Positions 9,913-21,382 of a stretch of DNA of 64,000 nt are shown piece after piece (position 1 is the first letter of the stretch; every line of letters starts with the position of its first letter). Both the position numbers and the translations under genes were made by a program. The notes below the pieces were generated by a model. That model made no database searches, was not told the origin of the DNA, and saw nothing but the letters and a program-made list of their open reading frames with translations. The stretch comes from Notospermus geniculatus (Eukaryota; Nemertea; Pilidiophora; Heteronemertea; Lineidae): contig NMRB01000198.1 in assembly GCA_002633025.1 (NCBI GenBank), positions 476,653 through 540,652 of the forward strand, in the 5' to 3' direction.

Positions 9913-10163
9913 GAGTAAGAATAAAAGTGAAAAATAACAATAGGGAAATTTTGGAATTTTGCGCGAATTTTTCAATTTCTCAAATTGGGAGAATTTTTTT
10001 CCCATTTTGAGAAATGTTCTTAAAATGACATGACATTTTGTCTGATTTTTCGGGCGATATTTCTCAAAATGGGAAAAACTTTTCTCCCAATTTGAGAAAT
10101 TGAAAAATTCGCGCAAAAATCCAAAATTTCCCACTTCTTATTTTCCACTTTTATTTCTTACTC
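9913..10163. mobile_element. 251-bp fold-back element with about 110-bp arms
   Basis: GAGTAAGAATAAAAGTG on the left matches CACTTTTATTTCTTACTC on the right. The arms then stay complementary through GCGCGAATTTTTCAATTTCT and CCCATTTTGAGAA. The single-stranded centre is about 50 bp. Confidence 0.8.
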
Positions 10164-11040
10164 CTTTCACCCGTCCTTCATCGACCAAGTTCCGCTTTTC
10201 CTCAGGTCAAATAACACCTTGTGCACGAAGCGTGTTCGTCAGGCTTCCGGTCAACATTATTTGCGCAGCTTTAATAAAAGCATCGTGTCACAACTGCGTC
10301 CGTATGTCATGATGATCAAGAAACAAAGATTGTGTGCAACGCCAAGGTCAACATGCCTTAAATCGCGCCAATTCATATCATAATTTTGATTTTTGCAACT
10401 AACGGCATGCAGGCGTTGGTACGCTACACAAAGTTGCTTATATCATCACCTTAAATGTATGCGCCTATTCGTATTCACAGAGAGGCACGTACATGTACAT
10501 CTATTCTCCGACACAAATCCTGCACTGTCGTTAAGCATACATGTATTTGACAAAATTTTAAGCACGTACATGTACACCCCTCAGCATTAATTTATCTACA
10601 CCTCATTTTTTTGAATATCTTGTGAACAAATTGACCAAATTTGATCGGGTTTGTGTTATATGAAATTTACATGCCTTGGTCAAATAATTCCAACGGTTTT
10701 GAGTGATTGCGTTCACGACAACATTATGTATCAGCTGTCAAAAATGGCTGTAAAAATCTACTTTTTTACGTAGCTAGCTCTGAAGAGTTGGCGAGATACA
10801 ACCTAATACATGTTAGTCAAGTCCACGAGTTAGTTTCATTTCATATGGATAGCAATAAACTTACGCTGCGTTCACACGGACAGTTTAAACCGACTTGAAT
10901 CCGAATTAAAACCTTAATTCGAATTCGGTGTTCACACGGAACATTAAACTGTTCGTGACCGGTCCTCTCAATTTGATGAGAAATGCTGCTGCGGAAGTTA
11001 GGAGAGATATTAAACAATAATATTAAATATTAAAATTATA
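10164..11040. other. Presumed first-intron sequence of the GluN2-like gene
   Basis: No coding signal is visible. GTTCACACGGA occurs twice (about 10871 and 10931) beside AATTCGAATTCGG, probably the remnant of an element. The word ACATGTACAT is present near 10490 and 10565. The receptor splice donor is at 11046-11041. Confidence 0.4.
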
Positions 11041-11046
11041 ACTTAC

Positions 11047-11487
11047 CGGAGCACCCAATCCCGGGTTGTCTGGTGTCCACATGAGCAGCGGTATTCCAAG
11101 AGAAGTGGCTAATTGTGCAAAGTATTGTCCTGCTGCTATTTTTTCTCCACTGAAATCATCCCTACTTATGTATACAATGGCGGAGGTTTTGTTTTTTATG
11201 GCGTTGCAGAGGCCATTTTGTATTTCCACGGGACTGTATTGGTGAAACAAGATTTTATTTTTACATATCACTCTATAATGATCTATATACTCTTCGTTTA
11301 GGCCCTTGGATAAACTCCCTATCAGCATCCTATTTTCGAAGGTGTGTGTTTTCATGGCCATGACGACGTAAATATTAGTTTGGGGTCCTCCTTCGTCAAA
11401 TGGATCGCGCCAATCGGAGGCCACGCTTTGATGACAGAGTAGAAGAACGGTTGCATTCAGGAAGTAAGACGTCCAATTTGCCTTCAT
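11047..11487 (-). CDS. First coding exon of a GluN2-like (NMDA-type) ionotropic glutamate receptor subunit
   Basis: The 147-codon exon opens with a secretory signal peptide (residues 1-24, hydrophobic core around FLNATVLLLC). It continues into the start of an extracellular amino-terminal domain. Motifs YVVMAMKTHTFENRM (40-54), LCNAIKNKTSAIVYIS (93-108) and QYFAQLATSLGIPLL (121-135) follow the order and spacing of the GluN2 amino-terminal lobe, where a Cys-containing helix leads into a beta strand, a helix and the 'GIP' strand. N-glycosylation sequons occur at NWT, NAT and NKT. The ATG at 11487 is the first Met after an in-frame TGA ten codons upstream. The exon ends in GCTCCG followed by GTAAGT (11046-11041), a consensus donor in phase 0. 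The family forms the glutamate-binding subunit of NMDA receptors at synapses. No second exon was recognised between 1 and 11040, so the first intron probably exceeds 11 kb. Class assignment rests on motif memory; a related iGluR class is the main alternative. Confidence 0.68.
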
Positions 11488-11635
11488 TTTGGTAGCATGG
11501 ATAATTTTTCTTCAAGTCGGCGAGCAAGCGCTCTTCAGGAGTTCCCGCTAAATTCTCCGGTAGATCCACACTTGTACCACTTGAAGAGAGTAGACATGGG
11601 GCAAGAATGTGTCCTGGGCGCCATTTTGTCACCAC
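11488..11635 (-). promoter_or_regulatory. Probable 5' leader of the GluN2-like gene, with an overlapping upstream ORF
   Basis: An ATG at 11635 opens a 79-codon frame in +1 relation to the receptor frame. It runs through the receptor start codon and stops at 11396. If transcription begins upstream of 11635, ribosomes initiating there would bypass the receptor ATG, which would dampen translation. The peptide resembles nothing I know. The transcript start is not visible, so the leader extent is inferred. Confidence 0.3.
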
Positions 11636-12001
11636 TTTGTCATCTGTTACAGTATTTGTTTTGGTTTATCCTCATCAGTTTCTAGTTGCTAATCAACCGA
11701 GAAGTCGGTAAACTGGATTGGCGACCATTTTTGTATGTCTGAAATATAGAAGGGAGAAACTTAATCCCGTATCTGCTGCAAAAAGTCCGTTACACGGGCT
11801 GTACCATCTCTCGCCAGCATAGACAAATAAGACTCAGGAATCTGTAACAGGGAGCATAGTTATTTGAACGTACATGTACATGTACATACAGGAACGATTA
11901 TACTGTACGATCATGTACTACTGAGTTTTTGCAAACTGCCCCTAAGGCCTCCGACAACATTTATAGCGAGAATTCAGCAGTTCGGGTAGGATTTAACAAT
12001 A
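11636..12001. other. Region upstream of the GluN2-like exon
   Basis: This is where 5' leader exons or a promoter would be expected, but no TATA box, initiator cluster or GC box stands out. GTACATGTACATGTACATAC lies near 11872. Confidence 0.3.
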
Positions 12002-12129
12002 GGGAGCTTTCGCAAAGCCCCCGAAACGCCAACGCGAACGCCAAATCCATTGTTCGATGCCACGAAGAGAGCACCGAACAAAAGGATAGACGTTCGCGTC
12101 GGCGTTTCGGGGGCTTTGCGAAAACTCCC
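12002..12129. mobile_element. TA-flanked GGGAGCTTTCGCAAAGC hairpin
   Basis: GGGAGCTTTCGCAAAGCCCC pairs with the right end at 12129; TA lies at 12000-12001 and 12130-12131. The arms are GC-rich, about 50 bp, and end in a loop around GATGCCACGAAG. Confidence 0.85.
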
Positions 12130-12144
12130 TAATGAACGACTCCT

Positions 12145-12253
12145 GGGCCCATATTCATAAAACTACTTAAGTCTAAGTGTGATACTTATCCTTTGCCCAA
12201 CACAAAAGATAAGTATCATACTTTGACTTAAGTATGTTTATGAATATGGACCC
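12145..12253. mobile_element. GGGCCC-TATTCATAAA hairpin, chain unit 1
   Basis: GGGCCCATATTCATAAA pairs with TTTATGAATATGGACCC. The inner arm is ACTTAAGTCTAAGTGTGATA and the loop is about 10 nt. A single T separates it from the next unit. Confidence 0.85.
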
Positions 12254-12254
12254 T

Positions 12255-12413
12255 GGCCCCGTATTCATAAAACTACTTAAGTCTAAGTATGACACTTATC
12301 CTTTGTTCAACACAAAAGATAAGTATCATACTTAGACTTAATCCTACAACAATAACTGAGTGTTCGCGAGGAGTCTTAAACTTAGACTTAAGTAGCTTTA
12401 TGAATACGGGGCC
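12255..12413. mobile_element. GGCCCC-TATTCATAAA hairpin, chain unit 2 with internal insertion
   Basis: The arms are as in unit 1. The right arm is interrupted at about 12341-12382 by a segment containing CCTACAACAATAACTGAG, which reappears inverted at about 12553-12596. The chain neighbour may therefore have donated it. Confidence 0.8.
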
Positions 12414-12414
12414 A

Positions 12415-12522
12415 GGGCCCATATGTATAAAACATCTTAAGTGTAAAATTTCCCTTATCTTTTGTTTGGAACAATAGTTTAAGGGAAATTTTACACTTAA
12501 GATGTTTTATGCATACGGCCCC
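12415..12522. mobile_element. GGGCCC hairpin, chain unit 3 (AAAACATCTTAAGTGTAAAA type)
   Basis: GGGCCCATATGTATAAAAC pairs with GTTTTATGCATACGGCCCC. This uninterrupted copy is the reference for the nested copy at 46221-46714. Its loop word TTTTGTTTGGAACAA is the insertion site used there. Confidence 0.85.
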
Positions 12523-12534
12523 TGGATTCAACTA

Positions 12535-12890
12535 TTGTTGGGGGAAGATTTATCAATGGGAAGACTCCTCGCGAGGATTCAGTTATTGTTGTAGGATTTA
12601 ACAATGGAAAACCCCTCGCTATATAGCGGAACAATAGCTGAATCCTCTCTATTGTTCTCGGAGGCCTTAGGTGTAACGTTTTTCAGTGTGGCCATTTTTC
12701 TTTGTGATTCCCATTGTTCGGTACACACTGGGAAACGAACTCGCTGTTTATCTGTGTGTGTCGCCCATTGTCAAGTCGCCGCTTATTCCGTCAGTCTGTT
12801 GTGACACTTACATGTACATGTACAACACTGTGTTGTTCATGTAAGTGTCACACTGGCTCACGGGCCTCACTGAAAAACGTCACACCGGGC
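12535..12890. repeat. Cluster of short inverted repeats
   Basis: GGATTCAACTATTGTT is mirrored by AACAATAGCTGAATCC (12535-12650). A word near 12670, GTAACGTTTTTCAGTGTGGCC, overlaps one near 1773 and is mirrored near 12866. A compact hairpin TGTGACACTTACATG/CATGTAAGTGTCACA spans about 12799-12850. Confidence 0.6.
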
Positions 12891-13792
12891 CCTCGCGAAA
12901 ACACTGTTGCCTCACTCCAGATTTTAGGCTGTCCGGGCGAACCCACGATAATTATACTGACGGCAGCATCCGCTCACTCTGGCATATTGAGGTGAATTGA
13001 TATCTCCTCATCTTACCACTCACAATGAATATAGACCCACGCAGGACAGGTGCGCCGTATGGAGTATTAATGTTGCCGCCAATCTGTCGTATATTCTATA
13101 CATCTCGCAACAATACAGAATAACATCCCGAGTCTGTTGATATCTGTTTGGCACAGGCTTGCACAACCATTCATTGTATTCTGAATAAAGGGTCTATACT
13201 TGTGAAATGTAGTTCACTGCACACATGAGTTTTTAATCGGAATGTCAAGAACGATGAATAAGGGGTTGGGACAATGAAAGATGTTGGTGACTTTTATCCT
13301 AGATCTGCAGGGAATCCGGTCTGAAATATGACGAACTGCAGCGGCAATAATAAAACATGTAACATGCGCCTCTAAACAAAGAGGAGAAATACACAAAAAC
13401 GTTATTTTTACAAAAAAAAATCTTAAGAAAAAAATAAATTTCATATAATATCAGCGATAATATCACGTGGCCTACTGAATTCGATCCTTCATTATGTATA
13501 ATTATAAGATCGACTAACTCCTGCCGCAGTTTCAAATCGCTGCCCACTCGCGTTGTTCATTGGCACACGGATTTTGTCCGATTCAGGCCCGTAAAAAATC
13601 TATCAAATTGAGTTTGGCGTTGTCATATCCGGAAAACTTGGAGCGAACGGATTGAAAACGGACCGGATTCGTGCGCCAATGAACCCCGCTTACCCTCTGA
13701 AACTGCTTCAGTTGATGCGATCCTCCAAGTATCACTAATAGACGGCGTTAGCTGTCCACCGATTCGGGGAATCTTCGATGGGAATGTGCCGC
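12891..13792. other. Gene-free stretch
   Basis: Nothing recognised; AATAAA at 13183 and an A/T-rich run at 13405-13440 are the only notable words. Confidence 0.4.
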
Positions 13793-14030
13793 AAGTATGA
13801 ATATAGGGCCTACAGTGTGCATTTTGTACACTATCTTGGCCAATCAGAAAGTATGTTACGGCGCGGAGGTTAAACCTGTGATGATGGCTTATTATTGGAT
13901 CCCTCGTCAAACAGCGCCGTCTATTGATGATCGTTCTACACTTGCGGCGATAATCATGCCAGTGTTTGGTGGGTCTGTACGTGTATCTCCCCCAACTGAA
14001 CATTGGGGACGAGTTTAAGATAGACTGAAG
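13793..14030 (+). repeat. Dispersed CCAAT-bearing repeat, copy 2
   Basis: Homologous to 111-330. TTGGATCCCTCGTCAAACAG is retained; the E2F-like palindrome of copy 1 is degraded to GCGGCGATAATC. The overlapping minus-strand 140-codon frame (13623-14045) is most likely fortuitous. Confidence 0.6.
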
Positions 14031-14891
14031 ATCAGAGAACCTCAACAGTATTTGCTTTCTGATCTACCCAGGTTTGCCGTTCCACTAGGCCTTTAGTCAC
14101 GGCCATCGTCACCATGGCAAATCATGGATCTCCTAGGTGATATTTTTAAATTCGTTTACCTATGTGTATTCAGTGTATTGCGCTCAGTGGTTTCCAAAGG
14201 TGGTTACAGCAAGAACTCTTACGATTTTATTGTGGCGGTTATTTGTATAGCAAACTGTTTTGTGGTGATGACGTCTGTTGGGAGGCTTTGCGATCCCCAT
14301 GGACCCCTTCGGCCCAGGTAACGTAATCAGTAGGCGGTGTGCCAGATGATGCGTCCATTCTTATGTGTAGGCTACTAAGGACAACAGCTTGGTGGTCCAA
14401 GAGTCAGTAGGCCCTATCAGGGCTACGCCGGCTCGGACAACTTCCCGAGCAAGTGCAACATTATCCGGGAACATTATATACATGTATGTTGATGTCAGGT
14501 CGCACCAGCCGATTTTGCACGCTGGCAACCAGCACCGGATCGCTTGCGATATCGCCTGGTGTGCAGCTGGCTTAAAGGAATTTATGTGTTTGGGGTTAAA
14601 AGCAGGCTCAATTCGATTGCATTTTGCTTCAAAAGCAGATGAGCAGATGTTACTGGCAGAAATGAACGGCCCCGTAAATCATGCATGACAATGTTGAGTG
14701 TGCACACGTGTGTATTCCGAACAGAGGCCTAGGTTCTGAATATAAAATGAGTAGTTCACAGAATATTAATAGACCACGTCCAAAGTTACCCTATTTTGAA
14801 AGCTGATTGTAATATGTATAACGCGGCACATTATCGTCACAGCGAAATCGTTTCAGATCTGGGCCTAGAACGGTATCAGAAGTAGACAATA
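14031..14891. other. Gene-free stretch
   Basis: The plus frame 14389-14688 has no motif, splice support or second copy. No feature claimed. Confidence 0.35.
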
Positions 14892-15038
14892 CGGAGGTTT
14901 AGAAATCAAACGATAAACGTAAACTTTACGACAACGTTATTTTTCATACTATGCATTAACCAGATTTTATATTGCATTTTCGGTACAAAAATAACGTTGT
15001 CGTTAACGTTTACGTTATCTTTGATTTCTAAACCTCCC
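14892..15038. mobile_element. TA-flanked GGAGGTTTAGAAATC MITE, copy 2
   Basis: The least altered of the three copies: CGGAGGTTTAGAAATC to GATTTCTAAACCTCCC, with TA on both sides (14890-14891 and 15039-15040). Confidence 0.9.
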
Positions 15039-15399
15039 TATTAAAGCACCACTGTATGCATTAGGTTTTCTATTTCGTGATGGCCAACGTAACCTTTGAC
15101 CTTTAAGCAACCTCGTTTATAGGTTTACAAAATGCGACCGTATACCACAGCGCTAATTCCTGGCGGCGAGGTTGATCATGATCGGTGTACCCGGACGTTT
15201 CAATGCACGCTCGACAAGACTGTTCAAATATACATGTATCTATCTGACGGAATGATCTACAAGTAAGTTACCAATTAGGCATTGAGACTGTTGCTATACA
15301 TAAGAGAACGAGTTGAAGCATGGTACCTTACTTGATGAAGGGTTAGTCCCGCTATAACAGCGCGTGGAACTTCTCAACTTTACAGTCATTACGGTAACC

Positions 15400-15600
15400 G
15401 AGGTTGAAATAAACTTTGGGGACGAGGTGCCAAGAATCTTGGAAGTGAATCCAGGGCCTAACGACCGAAGCCGAAAATGACCTCGTCCCAAGGCTAGCAG
15501 AAGAAATTTCGAGTTAGATCCTGCTGGGGACGAGGTTGCTCAATCTTGACACTAGAGGGTCTTGGGACGAGGTTCAACCAACACCCTCTAGTATCGTTCG
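15400..15600. repeat. Clustered GGGACGAGGT words in both orientations
   Basis: GGGACGAGGT or its complement occurs near 15420, 15481, 15528 and 15563. The last lies between ACTAGAGGGT and ACCCTCTAGT, forming a small stem. Probably fragments of a decayed element. Confidence 0.5.
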
Positions 15601-16247
15601 AAGGTAGTGCAAAGTAGTGTAGTGAAAAGTAGTGCAGCGGAAGGTTAAATGGAAAAATATCTACCATTGTGATCGGGCTCCTAACGGTAACTCCATTAGG
15701 AGTGATGCGGCCAAACAGGGCGGCGACTGGTCGATGACAGTGTCTATTTGTGTAACGTAGTGGAGAAAATCGGCACTGTTGTAGAGTTTGGTGACGAAAA
15801 GGATGGCGGCCATTTTTGTCAGCTAACTGGCTATGCATGGGTTGGACAGGACACCAGATTTATCACGTTGGGGGCGGGATACTGAGCATACACAGTGGCA
15901 CTTTAAAGCACTGTATCCGAAGTCTCAGACATCATCATCAGACGGCAGTATTTTCCCTCCACGCTAATACATAGAGGATGAAAATTCTGCAGATTTAATA
16001 GACATGCGATTGATTTTTTTATCCCAACTAGTCAACGATCTGTTGTTGCAGTTAACGCTGGTCATTGCTTTGTCATTTATTCAATAGATGCCGGGTGCCA
16101 GTAGCATCAAGTTCGCGAATCATATCGATCATCGGTGGTGGAAAATATGAACATCTGCTTCAGTATTGACTTTCAGCGTCTATTTTTCTATAGACTAAAA
16201 TATATTCCACAATATAGTATATATCCAAGCGATAATGTACTTAAATA
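15601..16247. other. Gene-free stretch
   Basis: Nothing recognised except the left flank of the next element. Confidence 0.35.
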
Positions 16248-16266
16248 GTATTTTTCTTCGGAGTAT

Positions 16267-16482
16267 TCAACATAGAGCACAAAGAACGACACACAAAATG
16301 ATAAAATACATATAAAGTCGTCTCCGAATTTTGCAAATTTTCGACTCCAACCGGGGTCTTCCTCAGGCACTTTCTAGTAGAGATCCCAGAGATCCTTCTG
16401 GGATCTCTACTAGAATGTGCCTGAGGAAGACCCCGGTTGGGGTCGACAGTTTGCAAAATTCGGAGACGACTTTATAGTTTAC
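16267..16482. mobile_element. Palindromic retroposon-like element with CCAACCGGGGTCTT arms, copy 1
   Basis: Flanking direct repeats at 16248-16266 and 16483-16502 share TATTTTT, CTTC and GAGTAT with about two differences, like a target duplication of about 19 bp. The body starts with a non-palindromic leader (GAGCACAAAGAACGACACAC). It then folds: GTCGTCTCCGAATTTTGCAA and ACCGGGGTCTTCCTCA on the left are complemented on the right up to about 16475. The right arm holds CTGAGGAAGACCCCGG and GGGGTCGA. A second member is at 46432-46673. Confidence 0.7.
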
Positions 16483-16502
16483 GTATTTTTTCTTCAGAGT
16501 AT

Positions 16503-19500
16503 AGGTAATAAAGGCTACAAAAGAAACGGAATCTTGTTTGGCCGACAGGAAGTCTAGCTGCTGTCTAGACCATTAGAGGAGAAGTTCACTTTTTAACATG
16601 ATTCGAAAGAGTATTCAATTTTCAATTTGCAAGGTAAGTTAAAGTACGTCGCGGTACAGCTGTATTGAAGAGGATATAGCCTATTTACAACTGCTATCCA
16701 GCAAAATGATCACGGTTTTGGCGCGAGACGCTGGGCCCCAATACAGTAGCCTGCATTACAATAACTAACACTTGCTACATGTATTTAGTGCTTTATACTC
16801 ATAACTACAGTCACGCTTTTAGTCGCATCCAACTGGACTCCTGAAAATAGATGTTTTTCCATCTTTTGGGATATATCGAGAATTGGTGAAATTACGTAAC
16901 AATGAAAAAATCAAACAAGCAATCATTGGCAGTTCTTGATACGTATCTACTCAAGTTCATTCGAGTTCAACAGTTCTAAGTACCTCTTTGTCCCCTTAAA
17001 ATACATGTATACCCCTTATGGTGTTACATCTAAAAAAACATATAAATTTTTCATATACATTGTAAATTTTCATATAAATCATATACATTTTTCCCTGCGT
17101 GCCCGGAGTTGTTGCAGAGGAATGCCGCTCTCGGCATAATTTACGGACTGAAACCTGGTGCCTGGTGCTTTACCAAATACACGTTCATTTTTCTTTGATA
17201 CTCAAATGTCCCTGTATCGGCTGAGACAGATGGTTAATGGATTATTGATACAGGCCATGGGTATTCAATATGTAACTTTAGGGTAGGCCTACAATCCCAC
17301 TCTGTGGTGTTGGTGGTATACCAATGTCGACTGTGCCGCACGTTAAAACCTTCCTGCGCCCATTTCGATTTTTGGAAATTTATATACTTAGTGGACACCG
17401 ATTTCCTTATCAGATTGGAATCAGAGAGCACGCAAGGAAGGTTTACCTTCTCACCTAGGGCTCCTCGTATTTATCGGTGACCGGATAGAACTTCATGTCG
17501 AATGATTGACTAGTGAGTTACATGTAAGCTATGTTTTCGATCAGTTGTGGATAATAAGGCTAGAAATGATGGTTTATACTTACCAAGAAGATATTTTAAA
17601 TCGATACCATTCCATAAAGCATTCAGGGTTGCAGTTTGGAGAATACACTGTTTGCAATTGGGATGTATACCTATATATGTTCTGCGCATGACAGATGGCT
17701 TAAATTCGATGTGCATATACGAACACCTGTTCCGAAACACTTTCATCAACAATTGGTAATGTATATATGCAAATGATTTTCGCAATTTTGGTTCTGTCAT
17801 TTACATTTGTCCGATTCTCACAAATACGTCATTCGAAATGGCGCAACGGCATGCGAGTATGAAGATGAAAAAATGGCTGATGACGTGGGATGATTTGGCA
17901 TGCATTTCAAATCCCCCCCCCCCCAGCTCATGCAGATGATGTACGATTTTTGTGTCCGTACCCATTGGAATCATCATATTTGAATAGAACCAATAGATAT
18001 TTTTGATAGAACGGACGTTAGCTTCTTGGTCAGCCCGGTTGTTCGGTTTGCCATTGGTATAGATCTAGGCCTAATGCTGATATTCCAAAAATAAATATCT
18101 CAAACTGCAGCAGAAACATGGACCTACACATCACAGAACATTTTCACTTGCTGAACCCAGGCTAGAATGTGAAATAATGGCAAAAGAATTCAGTCGAGGA
18201 TTTTACGCCGGCCCTCACTAAAGTGAATTCTGCTCCATCGGAAAAAAAGCGACAGCACATTAATGTAACCACCAGGGTGAGCAGAGATAAAATGATGATA
18301 AGATACCCTGGAAAGTAGTCAAGGAAAAAAATTCTTTAAAGCTGCACATACACGTACGAACCTTATAAAGGGGTATCCAGTCGGTTTCGTCAAGAAGTAA
18401 ATTCCAATTCCTCGCAGATGGAGACGCCCCTCCCAGAAACACTCTAACAGAAGCTTCCTAAATCTAATCCAAAGAATCTTACCACTTCCTAAACCTAACC
18501 CATAACACTACAGCTATCCGTGTTTGACATGACACATACCCCGACTGATGTTGTTTGCTGGTTCACCGTGATGCGTTAGAAAGTTAATCCACAGCGCCGC
18601 CACGAATGGTAAGTTGAACTACACAGGTGCAGCTCTTGCGGAAGAGTCGAAAGGAAACGCTGCTTTGGTTCCCAACGTCTGTCTAGATGTTGCTTTTAAC
18701 GTTTTCTAGTCCATTGGTGTCATATGCCTTGGCTGTATCGTTGGTATTGTTAGAGTGAAGGCAGTACACGGGAATCGGCCTGTTAATATGTCATTGTGAT
18801 GCATTTGTATCTCGTCGAATGGCGAACAAAAGAAAAGGCTCCACAATACTGGTTGCCATGGATGACTCCCTCCAGCAGCTTTCCTCATCCTGACTTAATG
18901 TGTATTTTCTATGTGAAATATACTGAGTATAGGACCACGATTTCAGGTGCTGCATCAGGGCCTTTATGTGACTTTTCTACAAAACGTACCTTTTCTGACC
19001 CAGTTGACGTCATTACAATATCAACAACTGACAAACTCCTGGATTTGTCTGTGGTTTCTAAACCGACCGTCACCCAGACAGAGCTTCCAGCTTCCAGACT
19101 GTAATCCTGTCTTTGATCTACACATCACGCAGAATGGACCAATTAATTAATTGGATGAAGGTCCACTTAATTCCCTTGATGAATCAATTAAGTTGCTTTG
19201 ACCCACATTGCCTTTTTGGCCGTACCATTAATTGAACTTCCAACCGAAAGTCACGAGTAGGTAGACAACGTACCACCTCCAAAATGGTTCATGTAATGTA
19301 TCCACTTTTCTCAAATGTTTTTTCCGCTCTTCGTCACTAATGCTTTCTCATTTCAACTAATCCAAACGACAAATAATTGTGACACTAACATGTTTTCCAA
19401 TTGCACGACCGATTTTTTTGCAACGCTAAATGGGAGCGGGACTTTGACCAGATTTTTTCCCGATGCCCGCCGTACCTTTCGATCTGATAGGCTCCCTTTG

Positions 19501-21176
19501 CCTTACATGGAACTGCTAAATGGCATTGACAGCCGGTAGTCTTCTGCATCGTTTTGCACAAATGTGTCTGCTGCGTCCGAGGCTTTCTATCGTCGATGTC
19601 ATCTTTCTTAACTCAACTACTGATGCTTTTTTCAAATGCCCAGAAGTGCATACATCGTGTATACACTTCATGCACTACAATGCGAGCTGCTTGCTTTTAT
19701 GTAGACATTCTGTTCGACCAATTATTTAATCACAAGATTTTATCCTGTGGCTTCATTTGCAAACTTGAGCTCATCTTGAAGCACTCCAACCCGAATGCTG
19801 CAACACTACAGGATCTTATATTATGTAATCTTATCTGCGATATCTGCTCATGTAAATTGTTCTACAGTGTATTTTGAAATGCACTGTGAGCGGGCGGGAT
19901 GATTCTTCGGTGGCTCAACTTGCATCTTAGAAAAACCAACGCCATGAACTGGACCAAAGGAAAGCAAGACTGAAGCTCAAGTTAAATTCCTGACCATCAA
20001 AGATAACATATCATGACTTCATTGTTTACATTCTATGTTTGTAAACATTGATGTTTACGTTGTGCTATTTTGGACTTTTGGGACATGCCAACCCACCAAA
20101 TTGAATACTTTCCGTGACAGAAAAATTTCTAGAGGGGCATGCCATCAACAAATTGCGTGTAAGACAAAGAAAGACTGGACATAAACAAAGAAAATGTAAA
20201 TAAACAATGATTTTCGTGGCCCGCGAAAATACCCGTGATACATTATCTTTAATATACATGTACAGGCGATACACAGAACGCCAACTGAGATGGGTGGTTT
20301 ATATTTTGGTGCTACACGCTGTGAAGAAAATGACGAGCAAGTGTCGGCGTCTTTGGGTAAGCATTTGGTACTGCGTTGCCGTTAGTGCTGATCTGGTCTA
20401 TGTCCTTTAGGTCTTTTTATTCAGTAAACCATAAAGGCCGGATTGCCAACGAATCTCTGAACAACCACACCCTCGAATCCCATTACCACTTAACAGATTG
20501 CCCAAACACCCTGCTACAACTCCATAATGGCTATCATGAAAGCAGGTAGTTTGATTTGATTATTACAAATTAATTCATCATCTCGTAATAATGCTGCTGA
20601 CGGATTGAATTTAATATCATGATGTTGCTTTCCTGTACACATCGAAAAACATCAATGAGATGTCCCGGAACAAGCCATCAAAGCGGCGGAGGCAGTACGG
20701 TGAATAGATCGGAAATTCACAGAATAACATCGGAAACGGCTAGAAAAACACGAAACCATATCAATGATCGCATCAAATCTGATTCTTTACGGTACTAACT
20801 GTCAAGATTCAATCATCTAGATTACCTTGATTGGAAGAATTGGCGAAGAAACCATATGAGTTTACAACGTCGGAAGTTTACACGTCTTCCCTACACATAT
20901 AACCTTTGATAGAAATGACTGACGCGTTGAAAAAATTCTGTGGTACACAGTCGGGTGCGAATTTCACCCGTCAGAAATGTAAAGCAATCGTAATGAAAAA
21001 TACACGCTGTGCAAAGCACTCAGAAGTGAGAAAGAAACATCTGTATCCGACATACAATGGCTTAACAAAAAAAATCGAACAAAAAAGCTTGTGATACGAA
21101 AAATGCTCAAAACGACACTCGCGCGTATGTGTAGCTAAAATACATGTGTAAAGGGAGTTCTCGCCAATACCATACA
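16503..21176. other. Long gene-free stretch
   Basis: I found no coding exon, RNA gene or repeat family in these 4.7 kb. Minor items: an A/T-rich segment with CATATA words (17035-17090), a ten-C run (17917-17926), and AATTAATTAATT (about 19140). Short frames in all phases look random. Confidence 0.4.
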
Positions 21177-21258
21177 GGGCCCATATTCATAAAAACTAAA
21201 TAAAGTCAAAGTGTAATACTTATCTTTTGTGTTGAACAAAGGGTAAGTGTCACACTTA

Positions 21259-21372
21259 GGCCCGTATTTTAGAATGTTCCTCAACGTAAAGGCTGAAGAC
21301 TATTGTTCTCCTGTTGAGAACAACAGCCTTAATGAACTCCTTTACGTTGAGGAGCATTCTAAAATACGGGCC
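21259..21372. mobile_element. GGCCCGTATTTTAGAAT hairpin, copy 2, with TTA duplication
   Basis: TTA at 21256-21258 and 21373-21375 flanks the 114-bp element. Relatives of the host read CACTTAGACTTAAG through this point, so the duplication is demonstrated. A TTA duplication is the signature of PIF/Harbinger-type transposition. Confidence 0.88.
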
Positions 21373-21382
21373 TTAGACTTAA

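Noticed and set aside
13623-14045. 140-codon minus-strand frame
   Set aside because: Overlaps the dispersed CCAAT repeat; the homologous copy at 111-330 does not conserve the frame.
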